Below, one piece after another: positions 21,950 through 33,322 of a stretch of 64,000 nucleotides of DNA. A program made the position numbers and the translations under genes. A model generated the notes under the pieces. It was not told the origin of the DNA. It saw only the letters and a list, made by a program, of their open reading frames with translations, and made no database searches. The stretch comes from Crossaster papposus. Lineage: Eukaryota > Echinodermata > Asteroidea > Velatida > Solasteridae. The DNA is taken from the NCBI GenBank assembly GCA_037893245.1, contig JBAIAA010000409.1, positions 2,719,001 through 2,783,000 of the forward strand, written 5' to 3'. Within the stretch, counting starts at the first letter, position 1, and each line of letters opens with the position of its first letter.

Positions 21950-23352
21950 CTGTAAAGCCTAAAAAATAGAAAAACTTGATTTAATATAACAATTAATTGG
22001 CCAGCAGTGTGTAATACATGTACTTTTATAAACGAACTTAATGTGCTGCTTTATACAATGTATTCATATTCATCAGGCTACAGCCAGTGGTGCATCAATG
22101 ATAGTGTAGTAAAATCGAGGCCCCGTCTTACATGGAATAGTCATGGCTTTCCCCCCTGATGAAGACGTGGACCGGTCCAGCCAGTCACCCCTTCCAGTTT
22201 GATTGTACATGTGATATCCTCTTGTATTTTAAGCTTCTCCTTTGTTGTGACTTTGTTTACCCCAGGAACCTTAATCCCTGGGCTGTAGTTAATTTGCATA
22301 ACCCTTATTGTTGTGTTGCTAGCTTCTGGGCTCACCCCATATAAAACTGTGGGTATTAGGAATTTCGGAGAGTCCAGCAGTTGAGTTCGGTGATAGCACA
22401 TCAATACTAGTGTAGATATGGCGTGGCTCTCAGCAGGCTATAGGTTGGTGAGGTTCATGTACATTGTACATGTATACCAGGTCATGTATGTAAGTTTTTA
22501 CTTTGTCAAATTAATATAAGTTGTTGCCCCTTTTACTCTTATTTACTGTAACAGTCACTATTTTGGGACCCTATTTTCAAATTCAAGTGCAACCCTTGGT
22601 CTTTTTGGGAACCGCCCTAGTCTTTAACTACTAGTAACTTGATTATAGTGCATTTAAATACTTGTTTAATTTTGATTACAAAGCTTGAGTTGTGACTACC
22701 TGTAGTTTCTTTGTGTTTTGGCCCGTCTATGCTACAATAGTGATAATAATAACTAGAAATGTGTTTGTGGACAAACACAGAGCTTTTTCAGGTGTCTAAA
22801 ATTACTTTCAATTTGTGGGGTTGTTGTCTAAGTGTGTGTCAAGTCTAAAGTCGATCGGATTTACCCAAGTGCCAAAGATATATTGGTTGAAAAAAACGTG
22901 TACAAATCCTATGGGGAAAACTGCACCTTTAATGTGACGTCACATGACCCATGATGACATCATCATGACGATTTTTATCTTGGCCCTCCTGGAAATAGTG
23001 GTCGAGGTGTGTACTAAGTTTTAAGTCAACCGGAAGAGGAACAACAAACTTTTTTTTTTTAAACGATTACAAGAGCTGTTTCAGTGAAATCAATAAATTG
23101 ATGACCCCCGATTTCTGTTGATTGAGTCAATATCTGCCCTCTCACAAGACGAAGAACAAATATATTGTACTGAACAAGTATCCCAGTTCTACACTATTGT
23201 ACTAAGTGGTCAAAGTAATTCCTTTTTGTTAGACAGAAACTGGCAAAATTTATGTTAAATCTGGCACAGAGTGACGGGTTTCTCCAATTTCTTACAATGT
23301 AATTGTCATTGAAAATTGAACCCAACTTGTCATTCCTCCTGACATGCCTGAG
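21950..23352. other. Intron of the transposase gene, copy 1
   Basis: Repeat-like non-coding sequence, duplicated at 27214-28611. It contains the strong palindrome-like run CCATGATGACATCATCATG (~22955). No gene accepted here. Confidence 0.6.
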
Positions 23353-23653
23353 AGACCATACACATGATAAAGGAACTTATGAATGGCAGAATGGAACGCT
23401 GGGGCATTTTGATCTGTCGGCAGCTTCATACATGTAATCAGCTCTATGCTCCATTTGTAAATCCAGCTTGTGAGTGTTGAGTGCTGAGGAAGGAGAGTGT
23501 CCCTTGGAGTAGAGGTTCTTGAATATCTCAATGGTTGCTTCAGAAACATCTCGGAACTTCAGACTATCAGCGCTCTCAATCAGATGATTGTGTACATGTT
23601 GTATCTTCACAACCATAGGAAAGGCAGGCAGGTGATTATCTACAGTTTTAGCC
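23353..23653 (-). pseudogene. MULE-type transposase zinc-finger exon, copy 1
   Basis: Exon after a CATTTTACAG acceptor (boundary 23653). It encodes the second half of a WRKY/GCM1-like C2H2-type zinc-binding domain (HVHNHLIES gives the His pair) and the following helical block SLKFRDVSEATIEIFKNLY, as in many MULE proteins. Near CPSVPFCHS the frame meets TAA and resumes one base off as KFLYHVYG, so a frameshift is present. The same lesion is in copy 2, hence older than the duplication. The donor is not certain. Confidence 0.75.
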
Positions 23654-23810
23654 CTGTAAAATGAAAACAAATAAAAGTGACTATTTTGATTGTCCTTCAC
23701 CCAACATTGGTCCAATGATGTCTGCAAGTTTATTCCGAGAATGCAATTCTTGTTTCACAGGAAGCAATTTTTTAAAACTTTCTCCCTTCTTTCCACATAT
23801 TTATGGAGGA

Positions 23811-23940
23811 ATTCTTAATATATTTTGACTAAATTTGCATACAAATGTAAGGCTAACCCCTTATCAATTAATTTTAGGGACATTTCAGACATTTTGGGGC
23901 AACATCAATTTGTTTGCATAATTATCATATTTCGACCTAA
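23811..23940. repeat. ~92-bp satellite units left of LINE copy 1
   Basis: Contains the unit GCATACAAATGTAAGGCTAACCCCTTATC. The same unit recurs at 25818-26090, 29080-29200 and 31006-31265. Confidence 0.8.
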
Positions 23941-25818
23941 TTGTTGTTGTTGTAACATTTATTTCAGTGTTGCCATTACAATATATATGTACAATCTTAT
24001 ATAAATTACAAAAATATTATAATAATTCAAGAAGTTGATAGAAACTGTCACACTAAGTTAAATAAAGAAGCGATATTAAGATTAAGTGACAACAATTAGG
24101 TATAAGGTTAAGCGTATAACGCTTTTGTGCCCTAACCTATGGACAGACAAATATACAAACAGGAAAACCACACAAAGGACAACAAAATACAACGAAAAGA
24201 CAGACTAGTGTGAGACAGGGCAGAGTTATTAGTTCACAAATAAGACCAAAATTATAAGTACAAATCAAGGAATCGAGATTTTAAATTCTTAACAAAGACA
24301 GACAGAGAAGGTGATGATTTAAGCGAAATATCTAAACTATTCCAGTATGAGGTGCCTCGATGAGCAACACTATTTTTGGCCATTGTAGTTCTGTTGAAAT
24401 GAACGAATAAATTTCCCCTGGCACTACTTCGAGTATTATGTACATGAACGTTAGATGTTAAAGTAAAACAACAATTAAAACACACAGGGAGGGCATTATG
24501 CATAAATTTATACATGAATTTTCCTAAATTAAGGTGGTATAAAAAATTACATTGTAATAAATTTAATTTAGCAAACAATGGAGCAGAATGATCACGGTAA
24601 CCAGCATTCAAAATTACACGAACTGCTCGTTTTTGTAAAATTAGTAATTTGTTACATTTAGATGATGAACTGGCCCAAGTCAAGATTGAATAATTTAAAT
24701 ATGGTAACACAAATGAATTATACAATGTTAATAAAATCCTGCTGGGGAGGTAATATTTTAACCGATTCATTATTCCAATATTCGTGGATATTTTTGTTGC
24801 TATCTCATCAATATGACTTTTCCATGTAAGATTTTCATCAATAATTACACCAAGAAATTTAGTTTTTTTAACTTGACTAAGCCTTATATTATTTAAAATC
24901 AAAGGAACAGATTGTGTATACTTGTATTGACTGGCACAACAAATCATGTAATTTGATTTAAGAACATTAATACATAATTTGTTTGCTAACAGCCAAGTAC
25001 TTATTTTTTCAAGTTCCACATTGATGTTTTGAATTGCTTCATTTACATTATTGTCAGTGTACAACAGACTTGTATCGTCGGCAAATAAACAAAAAGTAAT
25101 TCTGTCCGAGGTATTGCATATATCATTAATATAAATTAGGAAAAGCAACGGACCCAACACGGAACCCTGAGGTACCCCACATGTAATGAGTTGACTGATA
25201 GAATTTACAGAATTAAATGATACATACTGTTTTCTGTTACATAGATAACTTTTAAGTAATTCCAAGGCTGATCCACGCACACCATAATATTCTAATTTTC
25301 TGATTAAAATGTAATGATTTACAGTGTCGAAAGCTTTTGATAAATCCAAAAAGACGCCTAAAGAAATATTATTACTATCAATAGCTTTACATAATTTACT
25401 AATAACATACGATGTGGCCAAGTCAGTTGAGCGTTTTTGTCGAAATCCAAATTGAGATTCAGAGAGAATATTATGTTTATTAATAAAAGAGATTAATCGT
25501 TTATAAATAAGTTTTTCAAAAAGTTTTGAAATTATAGATAAGACTGAAATGGGTCTATAGTTGGTAAACTCATGCTTACAGTCTTTTTTTTTATATATTG
25601 GAGTATGGGCTATTTTTAGACTGTCAGGAAACACACCAGCTGTCAGACATTTGTTAAAGATGTCAGCCAGAGGTTTAGCTAATGAATACCTTACCTGCTT
25701 AATTACAAAAGAACTCAAACCATCAAAACCAGGAGCCTTGCCTGAAGGAATTTTGTTTAAACAATCCACAATCTCTTCCTGGGTAATAGGTACAAAAAAG
25801 AGTGAATTCGGACAATTA
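23941..25818 (-). mobile_element. 5'-truncated LINE (RT only), copy 1, in the transposase intron
   Basis: Minus-strand LINE with no endonuclease, ending in a short (CAA)n tail at ~23941-23950. It split a satellite unit: GACCTAATT precedes it and ACAATTAGCATAC follows, an approximate 8-bp target duplication of ACCTAATT. The real LINE sequence starts near 25818. Confidence 0.82.
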
Positions 25819-25874
25819 GCATACAGATGCAAGCCTAACCCCTTACAAATTAATTTTGGTGAGATTTGAGACAT
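24252..25874 (-). CDS. LINE reverse transcriptase, long open frame (copy 1)
   Basis: 540 codons without a stop. RT blocks: GKAPGFDGLSSF, HEFTNYRPISVLSIISKLFEKLIY, SQFGFRQKRST, LGVFLDLSKAFDTVNHYIL (motif A), [20 protein letters not shown] (motif B), FCLFADDTSLLY (motif C), KTKFLGVIIDENLTWKSH (thumb). The C-terminal block is HRGTSYWNSLDISLKSS. The wording suggests a Jockey/RTE-X-like clade, but I am not sure which. The first ~20 codons (SPKLICKGLGLHLYANC) are translated satellite, so the ATG at 25874 belongs to flanking sequence. A few residues are lost near KIAHTPIYKKK relative to copy 2. Catalytic residues are all present, but without endonuclease it is not autonomous. Confidence 0.9.
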   Translation of the reverse strand: MSQISPKLICKGLGLHLYANCPNSLFFVPITQEEIVDCLNKIPSGKAPGFDGLSSFVIKQVRYSLAKPLADIFNKCLTAGVFPDSLKIAHTPIYKKKDCKHEFTNYRPISVLSIISKLFEKLIYKRLISFINKHNILSESQFGFRQKRSTDLATSYVISKLCKAIDSNNISLGVFLDLSKAFDTVNHYILIRKLEYYGVRGSALELLKSYLCNRKQYVSFNSVNSISQLITCGVPQGSVLGPLLFLIYINDICNTSDRITFCLFADDTSLLYTDNNVNEAIQNINVELEKISTWLLANKLCINVLKSNYMICCASQYKYTQSVPLILNNIRLSQVKKTKFLGVIIDENLTWKSHIDEIATKISTNIGIMNRLKYYLPSRILLTLYNSFVLPYLNYSILTWASSSSKCNKLLILQKRAVRVILNAGYRDHSAPLFAKLNLLQCNFLYHLNLGKFMYKFMHNALPVCFNCCFTLTSNVHVHNTRSSARGNLFVHFNRTTMAKNSVAHRGTSYWNSLDISLKSSPSLSVFVKNLKSRFLDLYL

Positions 25875-26090
25875 TTTGAGGAAAACAAATCAAACGTTGA
25901 CCTAATTTGCATAAAAATGCAAGGCTATAACCCCTTATCAATAAAATTTGAGACATTTGTGGACAAAATCTTATTTTTTGCATAATATGTTTTGACCTAA
26001 TTAGCATACAAATGCAAGGCTAACCCCTTATCAAATAATTTTGGAACATTTAATTGTGAACAAAATCATATTTTTTGCCTAATTAAAGAT
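25818..26090. repeat. ~92-bp satellite units right of LINE copy 1
   Basis: Three units, each with GACCTAATTxGCATA, AATGCAAGGCTAACCCCTTA and ATTTTTTGCATAAT, spaced ~92 bp. Confidence 0.85.
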
Positions 26091-26131
26091 AGGATACACC
26101 ATTGGTAATTGCTTGAATTATCATGAATTAT

Positions 26132-27213
26132 CAGACATTCCTACAACGCAACTGCAGACTGAAATTGACATGTCCACGTTGTAGGTCACATCAGGCTTTG
26201 ATTGCCTTTTACATTGAAACGTATTGTCTCCCAGCTTTCTCACCATATCTTTCTCAATCACTCCTCCGCCTGGTAGGTACTTCTTAGATAAAGTAAAATC
26301 TATTCTGCCATTGGCAATGTTCGTTAGACGGCGCTCGTAGTAACTTGGCATTCTCGTCAGCATGAAATCGAGCAACTGAACGACATACATTGTAAGCCCG
26401 AACCCTCTTTTAAAAATTTGGTCCTTCAGGACTCTCATTGCGGCTTCCGCGTAGTTGTTCGTGTTGTTTCCTCTGGTCGGTAGGTCCTCCCGATGACAAA
26501 TCGCCCATTCCTTGCGTCGTTTGTTCAACTTCTCGCAGTGACCAATGTAGTTTGGATACAACTTTGCGACATCATCCGCAACCAGGGCTTCGTAGGCGGT
26601 ATCGAGATCAGCACAAGTTTTCGCATAGGTCATTGTCTTCACCAAGAACAACAGATGGGGGCGATGGTCCTTTCTGATTGCATTTTTTGCTTCCCATAAG
26701 TACCGCCACATTGCTTGGAGTAAGTGGAAGACACAGAGTATAAGGGTGGCCTCCGGAAATGCAGTATGCAGACTTTGCCTTTCACTCTCACTATCGTCAG
26801 TAAGGAATACCAGAGGCCCTTTTGCTCCGTTTCCGTAGAAGGCATCATCAGGTACAATTTCCTTGTAAAGGTTCAATGCCAGTGTCACACATTCCCGTGA
26901 TTCTGACGTTACGATCAGGCAACCTAATGGCACGCCACCTGCCGAACTGTGAGTAAGAAGCATACAAATCCTACAGTCATATCGATCCATGCCTCCAGAG
27001 GCATCGATGAAAACCAGCTCACCACTGTACTTATGCTTGCTGTGTATCCTTTTCATCATTGGTGTACATACAGCAATGGCTAGCTTCCCATTCGTCTGTC
27101 CGATCTTGGCACATATCTCCCCATTTTCCTCATTATACGACCAGATTGCAGCCTCCACATCATGAAGCATCTTTTCCCCAGACACAGCACCATAAGATTT
27201 GTCAAAAATCTTT
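26132..27213 (-). pseudogene. MULE-type transposase catalytic exon, copy 2 (SWIM truncated)
   Basis: Acceptor TTTACAG at 27214. 354 codons open from an internal ATG at 27185. The full DDE core and the region up to the SWIM finger are uninterrupted (AEAAMRVLKDQIFKRGFG is intact here, unlike copy 1). The protein stops in the middle of the SWIM motif: CSCVVGMS is followed by three foreign codons and a stop, because the duplication junction falls there. A transcript from the upstream exons would splice first to this truncated exon, so the duplication itself disables the gene even without the point lesions. Confidence 0.9.
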
Positions 27214-28611
27214 CTGTAAAGCCTAACAAATAGAAAAACTTGATTTAATATAACAATTAATTGGCCAGCAGTGTGTAATACATGTACTTTTATAAACGAA
27301 CTTAATGTGCTGCTTTATACAATGTATTCATATTCATCAGGCTACAGCCAGTGGTGCATCAATGATAGTGTAGTAAAATCGAGGCCCCGTCTTACATGGA
27401 ATAGTCATGGCTTTCCCCCCTGATGAAGACGTGGACCGGTCCAGCCAGTCACCCCTTCCAGTTTGATTGTACATGTGATATACTTTTGTATTTTAAGCTT
27501 CTCCTTTGTTGTGACTTTTTTTACCCCAGGAACCTTAATCCCTGGGCTGTAGTTAATTTGCATAACCCTTATTGTTGTGTTGCTAGCTTCTGGGCTCACC
27601 CCATATAAAACTGTGGGTATTAGGAATTTCGGAGAGTCCAGCAGTTGAGTTCGGTGATAGCACATCAATACTAGTGTAGATATGGCGTGGCTCTCAGCAG
27701 GCTATAGGTTGGTGAGGTTCATGTACATTGTACATGTATACCAGGTCATGTATGTAAGTTTTTACTTTGTCAAATTAATATAAGTTGTTGCCCCTTTTAC
27801 TCTTATTTACTGTAACAGTCACTATTTTGGGACCCTATTTTCATATTCAAGTGCAACCCTTGGTCTTTTTGGGAACCGCCCTAGTCTTTAACTACTAGTA
27901 ACTTGATTATAGTGCATTTAAATACTTGTTTAATTTTGATTACAAAGCTTGAGTTGTGACTACCTGTAGTTTCTTTGTGTTTTGGCCCGTCTATGCTACA
28001 ATAGTGATAATAATAACTAGAAATGTGTTTGTGGACAAACACAGAGCTTTTTCAGGTGTCTAAAATTACTTTCAATTTGTGGGGTGGTTGTCTAAGTGTG
28101 TGTCAAGTCTAAAGTCGATCGGATTTACCCAAGTGCCAAAGATATATTGGTTGAAAAAAACGTGTACAAATCCTATGGGGAAAACTGAACCTTTAATAAG
28201 ACGTCACATGACCCATGATGACATCATCATGACGATTTTTATCTTGGCCCTCCTGGAAATAGTGGTCGAGGTGTGTACTAAGTTTTAAGTCAACCGGAAG
28301 AGGAACAAAAAACATTTTTTTTAAAAACGATTACAAGAGCTGTTTCAGTGAAATAAATAAATTGATGACCCCCGATTTCTGTTGATTGAGTCAATATCTG
28401 CCCTCTCACAAGACGAAGAACAAATATATTGTACTGAACAAGTATCCCAGTTCTACACTATTGTACTAAGTGGTCAAAGTAATTCCTTTTTGTTAGACAG
28501 AAACTGGCAAAATTTATGTTAAATCTGGCACACAGTGACGGGTTTCTCCAATTTCTTACAATGTAATTGTCATTGAAAATTGAACCCAACTTTTCATTCC
28601 TCCTGACATGA
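27214..28611. other. Intron of the transposase gene, copy 2
   Basis: Duplicate of 21950-23352. No gene accepted here. Confidence 0.6.
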
Positions 28612-28913
28612 GAGACCATACACATGATAAAGGAACTTACGAATGGCAGAATGGAACGCTGGGGCATTTTGATCTGTCGGCAGCTTCATACATGTAATCA
28701 GCTCTATGCTCCATTTGTAAATCCAGCTTGTGAGTGTTGAGTGCTGAGGAAGGAGAGTGTCCCTTGGTGTAGAGGTTCTTGAATATCTCAATGGTTGCTT
28801 CAGAAACATCTCGGAACTTCAGACTATCAGCGCTCTCAATCAGATGATTGTGTACATGTTGTATCTTCACAACCATAGGAAAGGCAGGCAGGTGATTATC
28901 TACAGTTTTAGCC
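28612..28913 (-). pseudogene. MULE-type transposase zinc-finger exon, copy 2
   Basis: Acceptor boundary at 28913. Same content and same old frameshift as 23353-23653. Joined in frame to the exon at 31511-31848: the upstream exon ends in two bases of a codon and this exon supplies the third. Confidence 0.78.
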
Positions 28914-29204
28914 CTGTAAAATGAAAACAAATAAAAGTGACTATTTTGATTGTCCTTCGCCCAACATTGGTCCAATGATGTCCAAGTTTATTCCGAGAAT
29001 GCAATTCTTGTTTCACAGGAAGCAATTTTTTTAAACTTTCTCCCTTCTTTCCACATATTTATGGAGGAATTCTTAATATATTTTGACTAAATTTGCATAC
29101 AAATGTAAGGCTAACCCCTTATCAATTAATTTTAGGGACATTTCAGACATTTTGGGGCAACATCAATTGTTTTGCATAATTATAATATTTCGACCTAATT
29201 GTTG

Positions 29205-31005
29205 TTGTTGTAACATTTATTTCAGTGTTGCCATTACAATATATATGTACAATCTTATATAAATTACAAAAATATTATAATAATTCAAGAAGTTGATAGA
29301 AACTATACACACTAAGTTAAATAAAGAAGCGATATTAAGATTAAGTGACAACAATTAGGTATAAGGTTAAGCGTATAACGCTTTTGTGCCCTAACCTATG
29401 GACAGACAAATATACAAACAGGAAAACCACACAAAGGACAACAAAATACAACGAAAAGACAGACTAGTGTGAGACAGGGCAGAGTTATTAGTTCACAAAT
29501 AAGACCAAAATTATAAGTACAAATCAAGGAATCGAGATTTTAAATTCTTAACAAAGACAGACAGAGAAGGTGATGATTTAAGCGAAATATCTAAACTATT
29601 CCAGTATGAGGTGCCTCGATGAGCAACACTATTTTTGGCCATTGTAGTTCTGTTGAAATGAACGAATAAATTTCCCCTGGCACTACTTCGAGTATTATGT
29701 ACATGAACGTTAGATGTTAAAGTAAAACAACAATTAAAACACACAGGGAGGGCATTATGCATAAATTTATACATGAATTTTCCCAAATTAAGGTGGTATA
29801 ACAAATTACATTGTAATAAATTTAATTTAGCAAACAATGGAGCAGAATGATCACGGTAACCAGCATTCAAAATTACACGAACTGCTCGTTTTTGTAAAAT
29901 TAGTAATTTGTTACATTTAGATGATGAACTGGCCCAAGTCAAGATTGAATAATTTAAATATGGTAACACAAATGAATTATACAATGTTAATAAAATCCTG
30001 CTGGGGAGGTAATATTTTAACCGATTCATTATTCCAATATTCGTGGATATTTTTGTTGCTATCTCATCAATATGACTTTTCCATGTAAGATTTTCATCAA
30101 TAATTACACCAAGAAATTTAGTTTTTTTAACTTGACTAAGCCTTATATTATTTAAAATCAAAGGAACAGATTGTGTATACTTGTATTGACTGGCACAACA
30201 AATCATGTAATTTGATTTAAGAACATTAATACATAATTTGTTTGCTAACAGCCAAGTACTTATTTTTTCAAGTTCCACATTGATGTTTTGAATTGCTTCA
30301 TTTACATTATTGTCAGTGTACAACAGACTTGTATCGTCGGCAAATAAACAAAAAGTAATTCTGTCCGAGGTATTGCATATATCATTAATATAAATTAGGA
30401 AAAGCAACGGACCCAACACGGAACCCTGAGGTACCCCACATGTAATGAGTTGACTGATAGAATTTACAGAATTAAATGATACATACTGTTTTCTGTTACA
30501 TAGATAACTTTTAAGTAATTCCAAGGCTGATCCACGCACACCATAATGTTCTAATTTTCTGATTAAAATGTAATGATTTACAGTGTCGAAAGCTTTTGAT
30601 AAATCCAAAAAGACGCCTAAAGAAAAATTATTACTATCAATAGCTTTACATAATTTACTAATAACATACGATGTGGCCAAGTCGGTTGATTAATCGTTTA
30701 TAAATAAGTTTTTCAAAAAGTTTTGAAATTGTAGATAAGACTGAAATGGGTCTATAGTTGGTAAACTCATGCTTATATATTGGAGTTACCTGGGCTATTT
30801 TTAGACTGTCAGGAAACACACCAGCTGTCAGACATTTGTTAAAGATGTCAGCCAGAGGTTTAGCTAATGAATACCTTACCTGCTTAATTACAAAAGAACT
30901 CAAACCATCAAAACCAGGAGCCTTGCCTGAAGGAATTTTGTTTAAACAATCCACAATCTCTTCCTGGGTAATAGGTACAAAAAAGAGTGAATTCGGACAA
31001 TTAGC
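29205..31005 (-). mobile_element. 5'-truncated LINE, copy 2 of the duplication
   Basis: Duplicate of 23941-25818. The open frame is split (29511-30680 and 30658-31059) by a ~60-bp deletion near 30688 that removes the FGFRQKRST region, and a second small deletion near 30775 removes the KKKDC segment. Catalytic FADD remains. The copies have decayed independently since duplication. Confidence 0.9.
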
Positions 31006-31265
31006 ATACAGATGCAAGCCTAACCCCTTACAAATTAATTTTGGTGAGATTTGAGACATTTTGAGGAAAACAAATCAAACGTTGACCTAATTTGCATAAA
31101 AATGCAAGGCTATAACCCCTTATCAATAAAATTTGAGACATTTGTGGACAAAATCTTATTTTTTGCATAATATGTTTTGACCTAATTAGCATACAAATGC
31201 AAGGCTAACCCCTTATCAAATAATTTTGGAACATTTAATTGTGAACAAAATCATATTTTTTGCAT
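31006..31265. repeat. ~92-bp satellite units right of LINE copy 2
   Basis: Same units as 25818-26090. Confidence 0.85.
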
Positions 31266-31268
31266 AAT

Positions 31269-31472
31269 TAAAGATAAGATACACCATTGGTAATTGCTTG
31301 AATTATCATGAATGGGTAGATTTATAAAATTTCATTTTTCGGGATAATTACAGGATATATCTAGCGCAACCATTTTGCTGTAAACAATATTTACTTTCAA
31401 ATGAGTAAGATATTTCTTAATAATTCGGTAATTATTATTTTCGATATCTGCAAATGGTGTATCCTACCTTTA
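31269..31472. mobile_element. 204-bp MITE at the duplication boundary
   Basis: Inverted ends TAAAGATAAGATACACCATT and the complement of TAAAGGTAGGATACACCATT (two mismatches in 20). Related ends occur at ~10453 and, more distantly, at 12008/19794. Confidence 0.85.
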
Positions 31473-31510
31473 GAGAAGAAAGAAAAAGTTTAGTATAAAA
31501 GGATTTATAC

Positions 31511-31848
31511 CTGCAACGTTTCCCAGGAAGTCTTAACTTCTTGACGGTGATGTCTAGTTGTGCAGGGCAAGACGTGTTTTTGGAAGCGTTACGACCATCA
31601 GCAGTGGAGGAAATTGGTAAGGTGTTGTGCTGGCATCGATAGTAGGTTTTGAAGATATTGGTCTTAGGTTCTTTGATGGGTTTGGTAGTCTGGACACGAT
31701 AGGTGACTTTACTGGATTATGTGTAGTCTCTTAGCCATTTCTGTGCCCCATCGGCATCTTCTGCATTAACTCTGAATTCTGTCTGGTAACCATTTTTTAG
31801 TGGCTTGAAGATGCAGATATGATACGTGTAGTCTGGCGGGAGGGTATC
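31511..31848 (-). pseudogene. MULE-type transposase exon 2 (zinc-binding N-terminal domain, nonsense codon)
   Basis: Found from splice sites and similarity of style rather than a long frame. Acceptor TTACTTCAG at 31849-31857, donor GTATAA at 31510. It encodes YHICIFKPLKNGYQTEFRV, then VTYRVQTTKP and YRCQHNT...NTSCPAQ, the cysteine half of a WRKY/GCM1-like zinc-binding domain whose His pair is in the next exon (28612-28913). Phase at both ends fits the neighbouring exons. One in-frame TAA lies after KWLRDYT (~31722-31724). This exon is outside the duplicated block and so exists once. Confidence 0.7.
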
Positions 31849-33155
31849 CTGAAGTAACAACAACATGAAGTTATAGTTACAGGTTAGTTACATGTACATG
31901 CAAAACAGAATGGCTATAAATTATATTTTATCAAGATTTCATTTTAAGTAAGTGCGTAGGCACATAAACTCATCTGTAGTCAAAATGACGTCATCACAGG
32001 AGAAGGTCAACTTCGGTTCACTTCATGTCTCGCACCATTTAATTTGTCTATCCTTTCCTGTTTCGAAAAGATTCACCACGGGATGGAGCACTTTATGATT
32101 CAATTGAATTTTAATGTATTTGTGACACTGTTACAAGTGTTAGTGTTGATCATACCAATCATTATGATTCATGGGCTGTCAAATATACATGTAGGCCTTG
32201 TACAGGCTAAGTTAAAGTCTTTAGGCCTAAGTGTGCCTACATCATGTAGATAAAATGTGAGGCTTTCCAGTAATCGAGAGCTACTGTGTTAGGGTGGTAG
32301 GGCCTATAGTAGTGAATTTGAGATCTCAAACTAATATGAATACGTTTACGGTTAATGTAGGCCTACTAGTTAGGTCACGTGAACATGTACAATAACTTCT
32401 AATGGTAAACATCCGTGTTTATAGTATCCGTATACGGTATCTCATAAATTAGAGCCTATATAAAACAAGTCGAAAGACACAGTCACAGACAAATCGTCAC
32501 GAAATGCCTTTTTTGTGTACGCTCACTGCACACCGACTGTCATGGCCTCTGCAGTGTGACTACATGTATATCATTTTGAATAAATTGATTATAAACTAAA
32601 AGTATCACGACTCTGAATGTACACAAACACTACATATATCACTAGTTACTAAGGTACACAAACGCCTTGATGTATGTACAACAAGCTTTACCTTACATAC
32701 GCACTGTGGACATTCCTTTGTCTTCGTGTAGTTAACAAACTTTGACTAAATACTCATTTTTCTCGCTTCCCCAAAACAAATTTACCCTCAAATTTGGATT
32801 ATGGGCCTCTCAGCTGTCCCTTCTATCTTTTCTATATATAACCCTAACCCGTTTTTCCTCTAGCGCTCTTTTTCGGAAACTGAAAAACGGATTGTGGACG
32901 TGTGCAAGTCCACACACCGTAACCTCTTCCCGCATCGTGTGGACCTATATTGTTCGGAGGTCCACAGTGCGTATGCAAGACTAACTCATGACAGTCACAT
33001 ACATATACACACACACACGCGTTGTGTATAGAAAGCGGAGTCAAGCCGCAAGCGAGTAAACAAACGATCGAGGACTTCCTATAAATGGGCCCAGTAGTTG
33101 GAAATAGTTGCTTCATTGTTCAGAACACTTTATACTTTCGTTTATATATACCTAC
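31849..33155. other. First intron of the transposase gene
   Basis: Unique-looking AT-rich sequence with a short CA microsatellite at ~33004-33018. No gene recognised. Confidence 0.5.
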
Positions 33156-33251
33156 CAAAAGTTCTGGAAAGTTGCTAATGTCAATGTCTCGAGTTTGTTC
33201 GTGTTGATCATACTGACACGGACAGAGCATGGAGTTATTGGAGGGATCCAT
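33156..33251 (-). pseudogene. MULE-type transposase exon 1 with start codon
   Basis: 96 bp from an ATG at 33251 to a strong donor (TTTTG followed by GTAGGT at 33155). It encodes 32 residues containing MLCPCQYDQHEQTRDID and ends in phase 0, matching the phase at which exon 2 (31848) opens. Too short to be recognised alone; the call rests on frame, splice sites and spacing. Confidence 0.55.
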
Positions 33252-33322
33252 GTTGAATACTAAAGTATATCACGTGCTTGCCGAGAGCCAATCAGAATCG
33301 AGGAAATAAATTTAGTGTCAGT

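Larger units (their letters stand above)
20924..26128. repeat. 5.2-kb tandem duplication, copy 1
   Basis: Aligns throughout with 26132-31313: transposase exons, introns and LINE in the same order, high identity with scattered substitutions and small indels. The junction at 26129-26131 joins the first ~35 bp of a MITE (as at 31269) to the middle of the SWIM finger codons, with 3 unexplained bases (TAT). Confidence 0.95.
26132..31313. repeat. 5.2-kb tandem duplication, copy 2
   Basis: Second copy of 20924-26128. Its right end lies inside the MITE at 31269-31472, which is complete here and truncated in copy 1. Copy 2 therefore retains the original right-hand context and copy 1 the original left-hand context. 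Confidence 0.95.

Noticed and set aside
22141-22404. 87-codon frame duplicated at 27405-27668
   Set aside because: Both copies lie in the transposase intron and their conservation reflects the recent duplication; opposite-strand frames of similar length also exist.
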